Source: an uncultured Bryobacterales bacterium (GTDB lineage: Bacteria; Acidobacteriota; Terriglobia; Bryobacterales; UBA6623). Taken from it: 8,344 nucleotides of DNA. The notes under the pieces are model-generated. The model was given only the letters and a program-made list of their open reading frames with translations, was not told the DNA's origin and made no database searches. Positions 1-6,280 of the stretch are shown here, piece after piece. Positions within the stretch are counted from its first letter, which is position 1; every line of letters starts with the position of its first letter. The stretch is from contig CAMPKL010000128.1 of the NCBI GenBank assembly GCA_946887065.1, forward strand, positions 1-8,344, given 5' to 3'. The position numbers and the translations under genes were made by a program.

Positions 1-2
1 CG

Positions 3-167
3 CATCTGACCGGCGAAGAAATAGCGCGGAAGCTCGAACAACCCGCCCTGCTGAGCGGATTTCGGCGGGTGCTGGAGTGCTATAACGCGGCCAGGTTCGG
101 CGCCGACAGGCGTGCTGAAGCCAAACTTCCGGGAATCGTCCGCGAGTTTGAAGGCATAGCCCGCTAG
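3..167 (+). CDS. C-terminal fragment of an unidentified protein (possibly DUF4129-like or BatD-like tail)
   Basis: An open frame enters from the left edge and runs 54 codons to TAG at 165-167. The reading begins HLTGEEIARKLEQP, continues through a CYNAARFG segment, and ends with a short charged helix (IVREFEGIAR). A predicted pair of amphipathic helices followed by an aromatic-Ala-Arg-Phe-Gly type motif recalls the C-terminal tails of DUF4129/transglutaminase-associated proteins. It also recalls the cytoplasmic tail of BatD-type proteins. This is a resemblance from memory only. The codon pattern (GC-rich third positions) matches the neighbouring genes, which supports real coding. The N-terminus and any catalytic or membrane part lie outside the window, so no function is assigned. 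The gene points toward the next one but is separated from it by a regulatory region. Confidence 0.6.
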   Translation, partial: HLTGEEIARKLEQPALLSGFRRVLECYNAARFGADRRAEAKLPGIVREFEGIAR

Positions 168-186
168 GCTGGAATCCTGTTCGTCT

Positions 187-203
187 CCGGTAATACTTAC
201 CGG
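187..203. promoter_or_regulatory. Perfect 17-bp palindrome, candidate regulator-binding site
   Basis: CCGGTAA-TAC-TTACCGG is a perfect 7-bp inverted repeat with a 3-bp centre, 20 bp past the preceding stop codon. Its centre lies about 130 bp upstream of the start site predicted from the sigma-54 promoter at 301-316. That is a usual distance for the site of a sigma-54 enhancer-binding activator, and a dyad of about 17 bp is a usual size. It is not followed by a T-run, so it makes a poor intrinsic terminator for the upstream gene. The regulatory role is inference from position and symmetry. Confidence 0.4.
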
Positions 204-255
204 CCGGCTCGGAGAATCTTCCCTCCATGGTTGGCTCCGATACTTTCACCCCCTC

Positions 256-286
256 CGCTAAGTCACAGATACAGCGGCGCTTAGTC
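256..286 (+). repeat. Two near-identical 9-mers 22 bp apart upstream of the sigma-54 promoter
   Basis: CGCTAAGTC at 256-264 and CGCTTAGTC at 278-286 differ at one base and are spaced 22 bp start to start, about two helical turns. They sit just before the -24 element. They could be tandem binding sites for a regulator or bending protein, or chance similarity. No known consensus is recognised. Confidence 0.25.
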
Positions 287-300
287 GATTTGGCGCGGTT

Positions 301-316
301 TGGCATGACCGTTGCA
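301..316 (+). promoter_or_regulatory. Sigma-54 (RpoN) -24/-12 promoter
   Basis: TGGCATGACCGTTGCA matches the sigma-54 consensus TGGCAC-R-N4-TTGCW at every defined position except one (T for C at position 6). The invariant GG (302-303) and GC (314-315) are exactly 12 bp apart. Taking C315 as -12, transcription would begin near 327. That leaves a leader of about 30 nt containing the Shine-Dalgarno at 345-349 and the start codon at 358. Sigma-54 promoters need an ATP-dependent enhancer-binding activator, so expression is expected to be tightly conditional. The activator gene is not in the window. Confidence 0.75.
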
Positions 317-344
317 TAAGAGACGGTGCGACCGAGAAGCAAAT

Positions 345-349
345 GGAGG
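345..349 (+). promoter_or_regulatory. Ribosome binding site fixing the start at 358
   Basis: GGAGG (within TGGAGGT) lies 8 nt before ATG 358. The alternative ATG at 343 overlaps this element and has no purine-rich site at a suitable distance of its own. Confidence 0.75.
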
Positions 350-357
350 TCAAGGTA

Positions 358-1224
358 ATGCAAGAAACGACTCAGAACACAGAAGTACGAAGCGGCGGTA
401 AGGGGTGGAAGATCGCGGGCGGCATTGCCGCAGCGGCCCTGATTGGATTCAACGTTTATTTGATGAATAAGGTGGGCGACATAGAATCCTCGTCACAGAA
501 CGAGCGTGCCGCCATGACCGCCGAGGTCAGCGACCTGGAAGCGGCGCTGTCGGCGCAAACCGGCGCGCACCAGCGTGAAATCAGCGCGCTGCACGAGAGC
601 GTGGAGAAAACGAAGGCCGAAGCGGCAGACCGTACTCGCGCTGAAACGCGGCGCAGTTCGGATCAGCTGTCGAAGTTGATCGCCCAAAACGAAAAGGAAC
701 AGCTGGACATGTTCCTGACGGAGATCGGCACGGTTCGCGGCGAAACAGATAGCAATCGCAAGGGTATCGAAGACGTCAGCACGCGCGTCGTCGGCGTCCA
801 GGGCGAACTCGACCAGACTCGCGAGAGCCTGACCGAAACCGCTGACCTGCTGGCCAGCACGCAAAAAGACGTCGATGGCATCTCCGGGCGTGTGGGAACG
901 CACGAGGCGGCGATCGAGCGGCTAAAAATGCAGGGCCAACGGGACGTAACACGTTTCGACCTGCCGGTATCTAAGGAGCGTACCAAGATCGAGACGGTCC
1001 AAATGCGCGTGAAGGATATTGACCACAAGAAGAATCGTTACACGCTTGAGGTGATGGCCGACGATCGAATCGTGACGCACAAGGATCGGCTGCTGAATCA
1101 GCCGGTTGAGTTCTACGTCACCGGCGCTTCGCAACCCTATGAGGTGGTTGTAACGGACATCGAACGCAATCAGATCAGCGGATACTTGGCAACGCCGAAG
1201 TTCAAAGATTTAGCGCGGAACTAG
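358..1224 (+). CDS. Membrane-anchored coiled-coil protein of unknown function
   Basis: This 288-residue protein matches no family I recognise. Residues 1-16 are polar and include a Lys/Arg-containing patch. Residues 17-36 (from W17 through an Ala/Ile-rich run to M36) form a single membrane segment. Residues about 38-205 are a long, highly charged, heptad-like helical region rich in Glu, Lys, Arg, Ala and Thr, read as coiled coil. Residues about 218-288 look like a small beta-rich domain with alternating hydrophobics (YTLEVMADD, VEFYVTG, GYLATPKF). Topology is probably N-in with the coiled coil and C-domain in the periplasm, by inference. ATG 358 is preferred over the in-frame ATG at 343 because GGAGG at 345-349 sits 8 nt before 358 and would lie inside the longer version. 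The gene has its own sigma-54 promoter and a downstream terminator, so it looks monocistronic. A structural or cell-envelope tether role is possible but unsupported. Confidence 0.85.
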   Translation: MQETTQNTEVRSGGKGWKIAGGIAAAALIGFNVYLMNKVGDIESSSQNERAAMTAEVSDLEAALSAQTGAHQREISALHESVEKTKAEAADRTRAETRRSSDQLSKLIAQNEKEQLDMFLTEIGTVRGETDSNRKGIEDVSTRVVGVQGELDQTRESLTETADLLASTQKDVDGISGRVGTHEAAIERLKMQGQRDVTRFDLPVSKERTKIETVQMRVKDIDHKKNRYTLEVMADDRIVTHKDRLLNQPVEFYVTGASQPYEVVVTDIERNQISGYLATPKFKDLARN

Positions 1225-1337
1225 ACGCGCATCGAGGTTTGGCCGGATCTAACGATTCGGTCAGACGGCGAGCGGGTCCCCTTCGTAGTCGGGCGCTCGG
1301 GGGGGGCTCGCTCCAGCCGTTCTTAAAGACTCACAAA

Positions 1338-1366
1338 TTTTGGCCGGGACCTAGTCCCGGCCAAAA
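1338..1366. repeat. Perfect 13-bp inverted repeat (long hairpin) without T-tract
   Basis: TTTTGGCCGGGAC (1338-1350) and GTCCCGGCCAAAA (1354-1366) are exact reverse complements around a CTA loop. The A/T ends are part of the stem, and the plus strand continues with A rather than T, so it is not a classical intrinsic terminator on that strand. On the minus strand the stem is followed by a short TTT only. It sits 3 nt before the terminator hairpin at 1370-1411. It may protect the 3' end of the upstream transcript or be a dispersed palindromic (REP-like) element, which is inference. Confidence 0.65.
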
Positions 1367-1369
1367 ACG

Positions 1370-1419
1370 GAACGGGGTCTCTCCTCATCGGGCGCAGGAG
1401 AGGCCCCGTTCTACTTTTT
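1370..1419 (+). terminator. Strong intrinsic terminator (possibly bidirectional)
   Basis: GAACGGGGTCTCTCCT (1370-1385) pairs over 16 positions with AGGAGAGGCCCCGTTC (1396-1411), with one G-U wobble and a 10-nt loop. It is followed by TACTTTTT, with the T-run at 1415-1419. It lies 146 bp past the stop of the coiled-coil gene and about 50 bp before the peptidase start, so it separates the two units. The A5 run at 1363-1367 gives a T-run on the opposite strand, so it could also stop antisense transcription. Confidence 0.85.
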
Positions 1420-1421
1420 CT

Positions 1422-1460
1422 GTAGGCGTCAAGGCCGCCCGCACCCGCCGTAGGCGCCAA
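1422..1460 (+). repeat. Short direct repeat in the leader of the peptidase gene
   Basis: GTAGGCGTCAA (1422-1432) and GTAGGCGCCAA (1450-1460) match at 10 of 11 positions and are 28 bp apart. They lie between the terminator T-run and the start codon at 1469. No convincing -35/-10 pair is visible in this 50-bp gap, so the pair may mark an operator or may be chance. Confidence 0.25.
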
Positions 1461-1468
1461 AATAGAGC

Positions 1469-3109
1469 ATGGTCCGCACTGCTGTTTCCGCTGTTCTCCT
1501 TTCGACGATTATCTTCGCCGGCTGCGGTTCGGCGCCCGTCGAAAATGCCGCCCCCATGAACTATCAAGAAAAGTTGGACAAGTACGTCACCTTTCGGTTG
1601 ACGTCGGATTTGAGTGCGCTGACGGAGCGACAGCGGCAGATGTTGCCGTTGTTGATTGAAGCAGCGGACACGATGAACGGCTTGTTCTGGAAACAGGCGT
1701 ACGGCGACCGCAATGCGCTGATCGCGTCGATTGCGGATCCAGCGGCGAGGAAGTTGGCGGAGATCAACTACGGGCCGTGGGACCGGTTGGCCGACAATGC
1801 GCCGTTCATTCCGGGCGTGGGGCCGAAGCCGGCCGGTGCCGAGTTCTATCCGCATGACATGAGCAAGGAACAGTTCGAGGCGGCGGTTGCCGCGGCCGCC
1901 GACGGCGGCGAGGCGCTGAAGAGTTTGTACACGATGGTTAGGCGCGACGATGCCGGCGCCTTGACGGCGATCCCATATAGCGTGGCGTTCCGTCAGGAAC
2001 TCACGACGGCGGCGGACAAACTGCGGCAGGCGGCGGAGTTGGCGGACGACCCGGGGTTGAAGAAGTATCTTGAGCTGCGCGCGGACGCGTTGCTGAGCGA
2101 CGACTACCAGCCGAGCGATTTCGCTTGGATGGAGATGAAGAACAACACGATCGATATCGTGATCGGCCCAATTGAGACGTACGAAGATCAGCTCTACGGC
2201 TACAAGGCTGCGTTTGAGGCTTACGTCTTGATTAAAGACAAGGAGTGGAGCGCGCGGCTGGAGAAGTACGTTTCGATGCTGGGCGAACTGCAGCAAGGGC
2301 TGCCCGTGGGGGCCGAGTACAAGAAGGAATCGCCGGGCGCCGACTCGGACTTGAACGCCTACGACGCGATCTACTATGCGGGCGACAGCAATGCCGGCGC
2401 CAAGACCATCGCGATCAACTTGCCCAACGACGAAGAAGTGCAACTCAAGAGCGGCGCGCGCCGCTTGCAGTTGAAGAATTCGATGCAGGCGAAGTTCGAG
2501 AAGATCCTCTTGCCGATCGCCGATGTACTGATTGCCGAAGACCAGCGTTCGCATGTGGACTTCGAGGCGTTTTTCGCCAACACGATGTTCCATGAAGTGG
2601 CGCACGGGTTGGGCATCAAGAACACGATCAACGGCAAGGGCACGGTGCGCGAGGCGATGAAAGAGCATGCCTCGGCCCTGGAAGAGGGCAAGGCGGACAT
2701 TCTGGGCCTCTACATGGTGACCAAGCTGCACGAGCGCGGCGAGATGGGCGAGGCGGACTTGATGGACAACTACGTCACATTCTTGGCGGGGATCTTCCGG
2801 TCCGTGCGGTTTGGGGCGTCGAGCGCGCACGGCGTGGCGAATACGCTGCGCTTTAACTTCTTCGAACAGATGGGCGCCTTTAGCCGGGACGCGGCGACGG
2901 GGACGTATCGAGTTGAGTTCGACAGGATGCAGGAGGCGGTGAACGCGCTGTCGGCGAAAATTTTGATTTTGCAGGGCGACGGAGACTACGCGGGCGCTTC
3001 GCTGTTTGTCGACCAGATGGGCAAGATCGGCGCGGAGTTGCAGGCGGATCTCGATCGTCTCGAAGCGGCGGACATCCCGGTTGACGTGGTGTTCGAGCAA
3101 GGCCTCTAA
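1469..3109 (+). CDS. M49-family (dipeptidyl peptidase III-like) zinc metallopeptidase, predicted lipoprotein
   Basis: This 546-residue protein starts with a signal peptide ending in a lipobox-like F16-A-G-C19, so it is probably lipidated at Cys19 and attached to the envelope. The zinc site is HEVAH at 375-379 (H375 and H379 as ligands, E376 as catalytic base). It is followed by EEGKAD at 405-410, whose Glu would be the third ligand, as in the EECRAE motif of dipeptidyl peptidase III. A conserved-looking GDSNAGAKTIAINLPNDE stretch begins at G305 and also fits bacterial M49 relatives. Classical M49 enzymes carry a hexapeptide HEXXGH. This one has a pentapeptide HEXXH, a variant known in some bacterial members. 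Known members remove dipeptides from peptide N-termini, but the actual substrate here is unknown. ATG 1469 is chosen because it gives an intact signal peptide, although the Shine-Dalgarno is weak. The stop abuts the next gene's start. It may also be annotated simply as a Zn-dependent hydrolase. Confidence 0.85.
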   Translation: MVRTAVSAVLLSTIIFAGCGSAPVENAAPMNYQEKLDKYVTFRLTSDLSALTERQRQMLPLLIEAADTMNGLFWKQAYGDRNALIASIADPAARKLAEINYGPWDRLADNAPFIPGVGPKPAGAEFYPHDMSKEQFEAAVAAAADGGEALKSLYTMVRRDDAGALTAIPYSVAFRQELTTAADKLRQAAELADDPGLKKYLELRADALLSDDYQPSDFAWMEMKNNTIDIVIGPIETYEDQLYGYKAAFEAYVLIKDKEWSARLEKYVSMLGELQQGLPVGAEYKKESPGADSDLNAYDAIYYAGDSNAGAKTIAINLPNDEEVQLKSGARRLQLKNSMQAKFEKILLPIADVLIAEDQRSHVDFEAFFANTMFHEVAHGLGIKNTINGKGTVREAMKEHASALEEGKADILGLYMVTKLHERGEMGEADLMDNYVTFLAGIFRSVRFGASSAHGVANTLRFNFFEQMGAFSRDAATGTYRVEFDRMQEAVNALSAKILILQGDGDYAGASLFVDQMGKIGAELQADLDRLEAADIPVDVVFEQGL

Positions 3110-4018
3110 GTGGGCTGGCGAATCTGGACCCTGCTGCTGCTGGCGCAGGCGATGTGGGCAGGGTCGTACGTGGCGATGAAGGTCGCCGGCGAGGCAATGC
3201 CTGTGGGAGCGGTGGTCGTCTTCCGCTACGGCCTGGCGACATTCGCTTATTTGTTTCTCATACCCTTCGTGGGACTGCCCAAGCTGGCGAAGCGCGATTG
3301 GGTGTTGGTCGCCTTTCTCGGCCTGATCAACTTTACCCTGACGCCCACATTGCAGATAGAGAGTCTGCGCTGGACGCGGGCTGCGGATGTTTCGCTGTTA
3401 ATTGGGCTGGAGCCGATACTCACGGTGGTCTTGGCCGGCTTAATCTTGCGCGAGCGCGTGAATCCGCGAATCGCCGGCGCGATGGTGCTGGGGCTGGCGG
3501 GCGTGTGGATTCTGTCGAATCCAAGCGCCGGCGGCGACGAAGCGGCGAGTAATCGTTTGTGGGGGAACATGCTGTTTTTGGGGTCGTTGCTGTGCGAGGC
3601 GACGGTGACGATATCGGGCGGCAGGCTGGCGAAGCTCTATTCGCCGCTGCCGACGATTGCGGCGATGAAGGCGTTTGGCTTGATTGCGGCGGTCATTCTC
3701 TACGGCCCGACGGTGGCGGCGACCAACCCGGGGGATTACGGAATCCCTGCCTGGACGTCGCTGATTTACCTGGCGCTATTGCCGTCGCTGTTTGCCTATA
3801 GCGCCTGGTATTGGGCGATAGGACGGGTTCCGGTGAGTCAGATTGCGCCGTCGCTCTATGCACAGCCGTTTGTCGGCGCCTTCTTGGGCTGGCTGCTGCT
3901 CGGTGAGACGCTGGGGCCGCGGACTTGGGCCGGCGGAGCGCTGATTTTGGCGGCGCTGGCATGGACGCAGGCCATGTCTCGAAATACGGCGAATCGGGCC
4001 CCGTTGGCGCCCGTGTGA
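3110..4018 (+). CDS. EamA/DMT-superfamily transporter (10 membrane segments)
   Basis: This 302-residue integral membrane protein has two EamA repeats and about ten hydrophobic segments. These lie near residues 5-25, 33-55, 64-86, 95-113, 120-136, 153-171, 184-200, 212-238, 246-265 and 272-288. Features typical of the drug/metabolite transporter superfamily are the N-terminal W-x-G-S-Y-V-A-M-K region, the GLEPILTVVLA stretch in segment four, and the matching LYAQPFVGAFLGWLLLGE stretch in the second half. The start is GTG 3110, immediately after the peptidase TAA. It is needed to keep the first membrane segment whole, and AAGG about 9 nt upstream may serve as ribosome site, so translational coupling is likely. 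Family members export or import amino acids, nucleotide sugars, carboxylates and other small metabolites, and the substrate cannot be read from sequence. The aldarate-catabolic genes just downstream make a sugar acid or its product a reasonable guess only. Confidence 0.9.
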   Translation: MGWRIWTLLLLAQAMWAGSYVAMKVAGEAMPVGAVVVFRYGLATFAYLFLIPFVGLPKLAKRDWVLVAFLGLINFTLTPTLQIESLRWTRAADVSLLIGLEPILTVVLAGLILRERVNPRIAGAMVLGLAGVWILSNPSAGGDEAASNRLWGNMLFLGSLLCEATVTISGGRLAKLYSPLPTIAAMKAFGLIAAVILYGPTVAATNPGDYGIPAWTSLIYLALLPSLFAYSAWYWAIGRVPVSQIAPSLYAQPFVGAFLGWLLLGETLGPRTWAGGALILAALAWTQAMSRNTANRAPLAPV

Positions 4019-4038
4019 ATCCGTACAATGGGAAGTTC

Positions 4039-5337
4039 ATGAAAATCGTCGATATGCGGGTGCATTCGATTGCGATTGCCGACCCGCCCCTGCGTAGTTC
4101 TTACGGTTTGCATGCGCCTTACGCGCTGCGAAACGTGCTCGAGTTGGTGAGCGAAGACGGCATCGTCGGCATCGCTGAAACATATGGCGGAGAGCAGCCG
4201 GCGAAGGCGCTGCACGATGTCCGGGGCCGAGTGATTGGCGGCGACGCTTACCGGCTAACGGGATCTTTGCTGGATTTGGTTGAGGGCGACGGGGCCGGCC
4301 TGGAGCGTTCGCATACGATGACGACGCCGGGCGAGAATCCGCTGGACGCGGGGCCCCGTACGTATTCGGCGATTGAGACGGCTTGTCTCGATATGATCGG
4401 GCGCGCCGTGGGTAAGCCCGTATGTGATTTGCTCGGCACCCGGGTTCGCGATGCCGTGCCGTTCTCGGCATATCCCTTCTACAAGCACGCCGGCGGCGGG
4501 GGCGAAGGCGATGACGCGCGCGAAGACAAGTATGGCGAATGCTTGTCGCCGGAGACGATTGTCGAGCAAGTGCGTTCGATGAAGCAGGAGTATGGCTTCA
4601 CCGACATCAAGTTCAAAGGCGGCGTGCTGGACCCCGATGTGGAGGTCGAGACGATACGGCAGTTGAAGCAGGCCTTTCCTGATAGCCCGTGCCGCATTGA
4701 TCCGAACTCGGCTTGGACGGTGGAGACATCGATCAAAGTCGGCGAGGCCCTGAAAGAAGAATTGAAGAACGGCGGCTACTTGGAAGACCCGGCCGCAGGC
4801 ATCGACGGCATGGCCGCGGTGCGCAAGGGTTTGCTGGCGCTAGGCAACGACACGCCGCTGGCCTCGAATGTGGCGGTGACGGCGTTCGCGCACATGCCGG
4901 AGTCGATCAAGCACGATGCGGTGCAGGTTGTGTTGTGCGACCACCACTTCTGGGGCGGCATGCGCCAGGTGCAGCATCTCGGCAAGTTGTGCCAGACGTT
5001 CGGCATTGCCTTGTCGATGCACTCGAACTCGCACCTGGGCGTGAGTTTGATGGCCATGGCGCATGTGGCGGCGGCGACGCCGAACCTGACCTACGCCTGC
5101 GACACGCACTACCCTTGGCAGTCGAGCGATGAGATCGTCGCCGGCGGCCGGGTGAAGATTGAAGGCGGCAAGGTACGCATCCCGAATAAGGGCGGCCTGG
5201 GCGTCGATTTGGATTACGATCAGTTGGCTCGGCTGAAAGAGCGTTACGAGAAGACTCCCTACCGCAACCGCGACGACCAGGCGGAGATGCGCAAGCATGT
5301 CGATCCGACGTGGGAGCGTAAGTTGCCGCGCTGGTAA
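4039..5337 (+). CDS. gudD: Glucarate dehydratase-type enolase-superfamily enzyme
   Basis: This 432-residue protein would dehydrate D-glucarate (or a close aldarate) to 5-dehydro-4-deoxyglucarate in the cytosol. The glucarate dehydratase active site is complete in order: K191-x-K193 (general base in FKGG), metal ligands D221 (RIDPNSAW), E249 (YLEDP) and N277 (ASN), then D301 in CDHHFWGG and H328 in MHSNSH forming the Asp-His dyad. The spacing agrees closely with what I recall of the E. coli enzyme. The N-terminal capping domain covers about residues 1-125. The frame is open from 3925, but those codons overlap the transporter gene. ATG 4039 begins the typical IVDMRV first strand and has GGGAAG just before it, giving a 20-bp gap after the transporter. 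The gene directly downstream encodes the next pathway enzyme, which strongly supports the function. Galactarate or another epimer as substrate cannot be excluded. Confidence 0.88.
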   Translation: MKIVDMRVHSIAIADPPLRSSYGLHAPYALRNVLELVSEDGIVGIAETYGGEQPAKALHDVRGRVIGGDAYRLTGSLLDLVEGDGAGLERSHTMTTPGENPLDAGPRTYSAIETACLDMIGRAVGKPVCDLLGTRVRDAVPFSAYPFYKHAGGGGEGDDAREDKYGECLSPETIVEQVRSMKQEYGFTDIKFKGGVLDPDVEVETIRQLKQAFPDSPCRIDPNSAWTVETSIKVGEALKEELKNGGYLEDPAAGIDGMAAVRKGLLALGNDTPLASNVAVTAFAHMPESIKHDAVQVVLCDHHFWGGMRQVQHLGKLCQTFGIALSMHSNSHLGVSLMAMAHVAAATPNLTYACDTHYPWQSSDEIVAGGRVKIEGGKVRIPNKGGLGVDLDYDQLARLKERYEKTPYRNRDDQAEMRKHVDPTWERKLPRW

Positions 5338-5356
5338 GAGAGATTAGGATTTCGAA

Positions 5357-6271
5357 ATGAAAAGCATTCAACAACTACGTCATGACCTTCGCGAAGGCGT
5401 TATCGCTTTCCCAGTCACTCCGTTCAAGGCGAAGGATCTGTCGTTGGATCTCGCCGGTTATAAGAAGAACGTCGAGGAGATGATGGATTATCCGTTTGCC
5501 GCGCTGGTCGCGGCGGGCGGCACGGGCGAGATGTATTCGATTACGCCCGAGGAACAGGTTGCGCTGGTCAAGGCGACAGTCGAGATTTCGGGCGGCAAGA
5601 TTCCAGTGATCGCTGGCGCGGGTTTCGGCGGCGGCTTGTCCGTGGAGATGGCGAAGCAGGCGCAGAAGCATGGCGCGGACGGAATTCTGATGTTCCCGCC
5701 CTACTATCCCGGCGCGGACTTCGAGGGGCTGCTCGATTACTACAAGGGCATAGGCAAGGCGACCAAGTTGGGCTTGCTGCTCTATGGCCGCGACTGGGTC
5801 AATCTGACGCCAGGGCAGGTAGAGCGCTGCGCCGCGGAGATTCCCAACCTGGCGGCGTTCAAGGACGGCCAGGGCAAGGTGCGCGACTATCAGCGCACGA
5901 TTCAACGCGTGGGAAACCGGTTGAACTGGATCGGCGGCATCGGCGATGACTGCGTGCCGGGTTATTACTCCATCGGCATCCGCACGTATACGTCGAGCGT
6001 GGCCACGATCGCGCCCAAGTTGTCGATGAAGATGCACGAGCTCGGAGCGGCGCAGGATCAGGCCGGATTGCTCGCGCTAATGAACAAATACGTGCTGCCG
6101 CTGTACGACATCCGCGCGCGGCGTAAGGGCTACGAAGTGACGGTGATGAAAGAGGCGATGAATATCCTCGGCAAGGCCGGGGGCGTGGTGCGTCCGCCGT
6201 TGCCGCAGTTGAACCCGGGCGAGGCGAAAGAGATCGCCAAGCTGATGAAGGTTTATAAGCCAGTGCTGTAG
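5357..6271 (+). CDS. kdgD: 5-dehydro-4-deoxyglucarate dehydratase (KdgD, DapA family)
   Basis: This 304-residue TIM-barrel protein of the DHDPS/N-acetylneuraminate lyase superfamily has the usual length for KdgD. It dehydrates and decarboxylates 5-dehydro-4-deoxy-D-glucarate to 2-oxoglutarate semialdehyde. The Schiff-base lysine is K169 in AAFKDGQG, the barrel tyrosine is Y143 in LLLYGRDW, and the carboxylate-binding loop is GGTGEMY around T56. The opening FPVTPF and the VAAGGTGE, LYGRDWVNLTP and WIGGIGDD segments are characteristic of KdgD rather than of lysine-pathway DapA. TAGGA at 5345-5349 sits 7 nt before the ATG, and the gap after gudD is 19 bp, so the two are almost certainly co-transcribed. 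The pair implies the route through oxoglutarate semialdehyde and not the tartronate-semialdehyde (aldolase) route of E. coli. The last step, a semialdehyde dehydrogenase, is not in the window. The gene ends 9 bp from a convergent gene with no visible terminator between. Confidence 0.93.
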   Translation: MKSIQQLRHDLREGVIAFPVTPFKAKDLSLDLAGYKKNVEEMMDYPFAALVAAGGTGEMYSITPEEQVALVKATVEISGGKIPVIAGAGFGGGLSVEMAKQAQKHGADGILMFPPYYPGADFEGLLDYYKGIGKATKLGLLLYGRDWVNLTPGQVERCAAEIPNLAAFKDGQGKVRDYQRTIQRVGNRLNWIGGIGDDCVPGYYSIGIRTYTSSVATIAPKLSMKMHELGAAQDQAGLLALMNKYVLPLYDIRARRKGYEVTVMKEAMNILGKAGGVVRPPLPQLNPGEAKEIAKLMKVYKPVL

Positions 6272-6280
6272 CCTGGGGCG

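Noticed and set aside
1299..1306. Run of eight G in the intergenic region as a possible phase-variation tract
   Set aside because: It lies after a stop codon and far from any promoter, so slippage would not switch a gene. It may also be a sequencing-sensitive homopolymer.
1239..1559. 106-codon plus-strand open frame across the intergenic region
   Set aside because: It runs through both hairpins and into the peptidase signal region in another frame. The Arg/Pro/Ser-rich translation has no ribosome site.
1385..3100. 571-codon open frame on the minus strand opposite the peptidase gene
   Set aside because: It is an exact antisense shadow of a well-supported peptidase. The Arg/His/Leu-rich translation is typical of GC-rich antisense frames and shows no domain.
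3154..3552. Alternative plus-strand frame inside the transporter gene
   Set aside because: The translation is Arg/Gly-rich with no hydrophobic segments, while the overlapping frame encodes a clear ten-segment transporter.
3925..4038. Upstream extension of the glucarate dehydratase frame to 3925
   Set aside because: It overlaps the transporter C-terminus by 94 bp and gives a non-homologous Gly/Arg-rich leader. ATG 4039 begins the family's first strand.
5375..6037. 220-codon minus-strand open frame opposite kdgD
   Set aside because: The Arg/Leu/His-rich composition is a codon-bias artefact of kdgD, and there is no motif or ribosome site.
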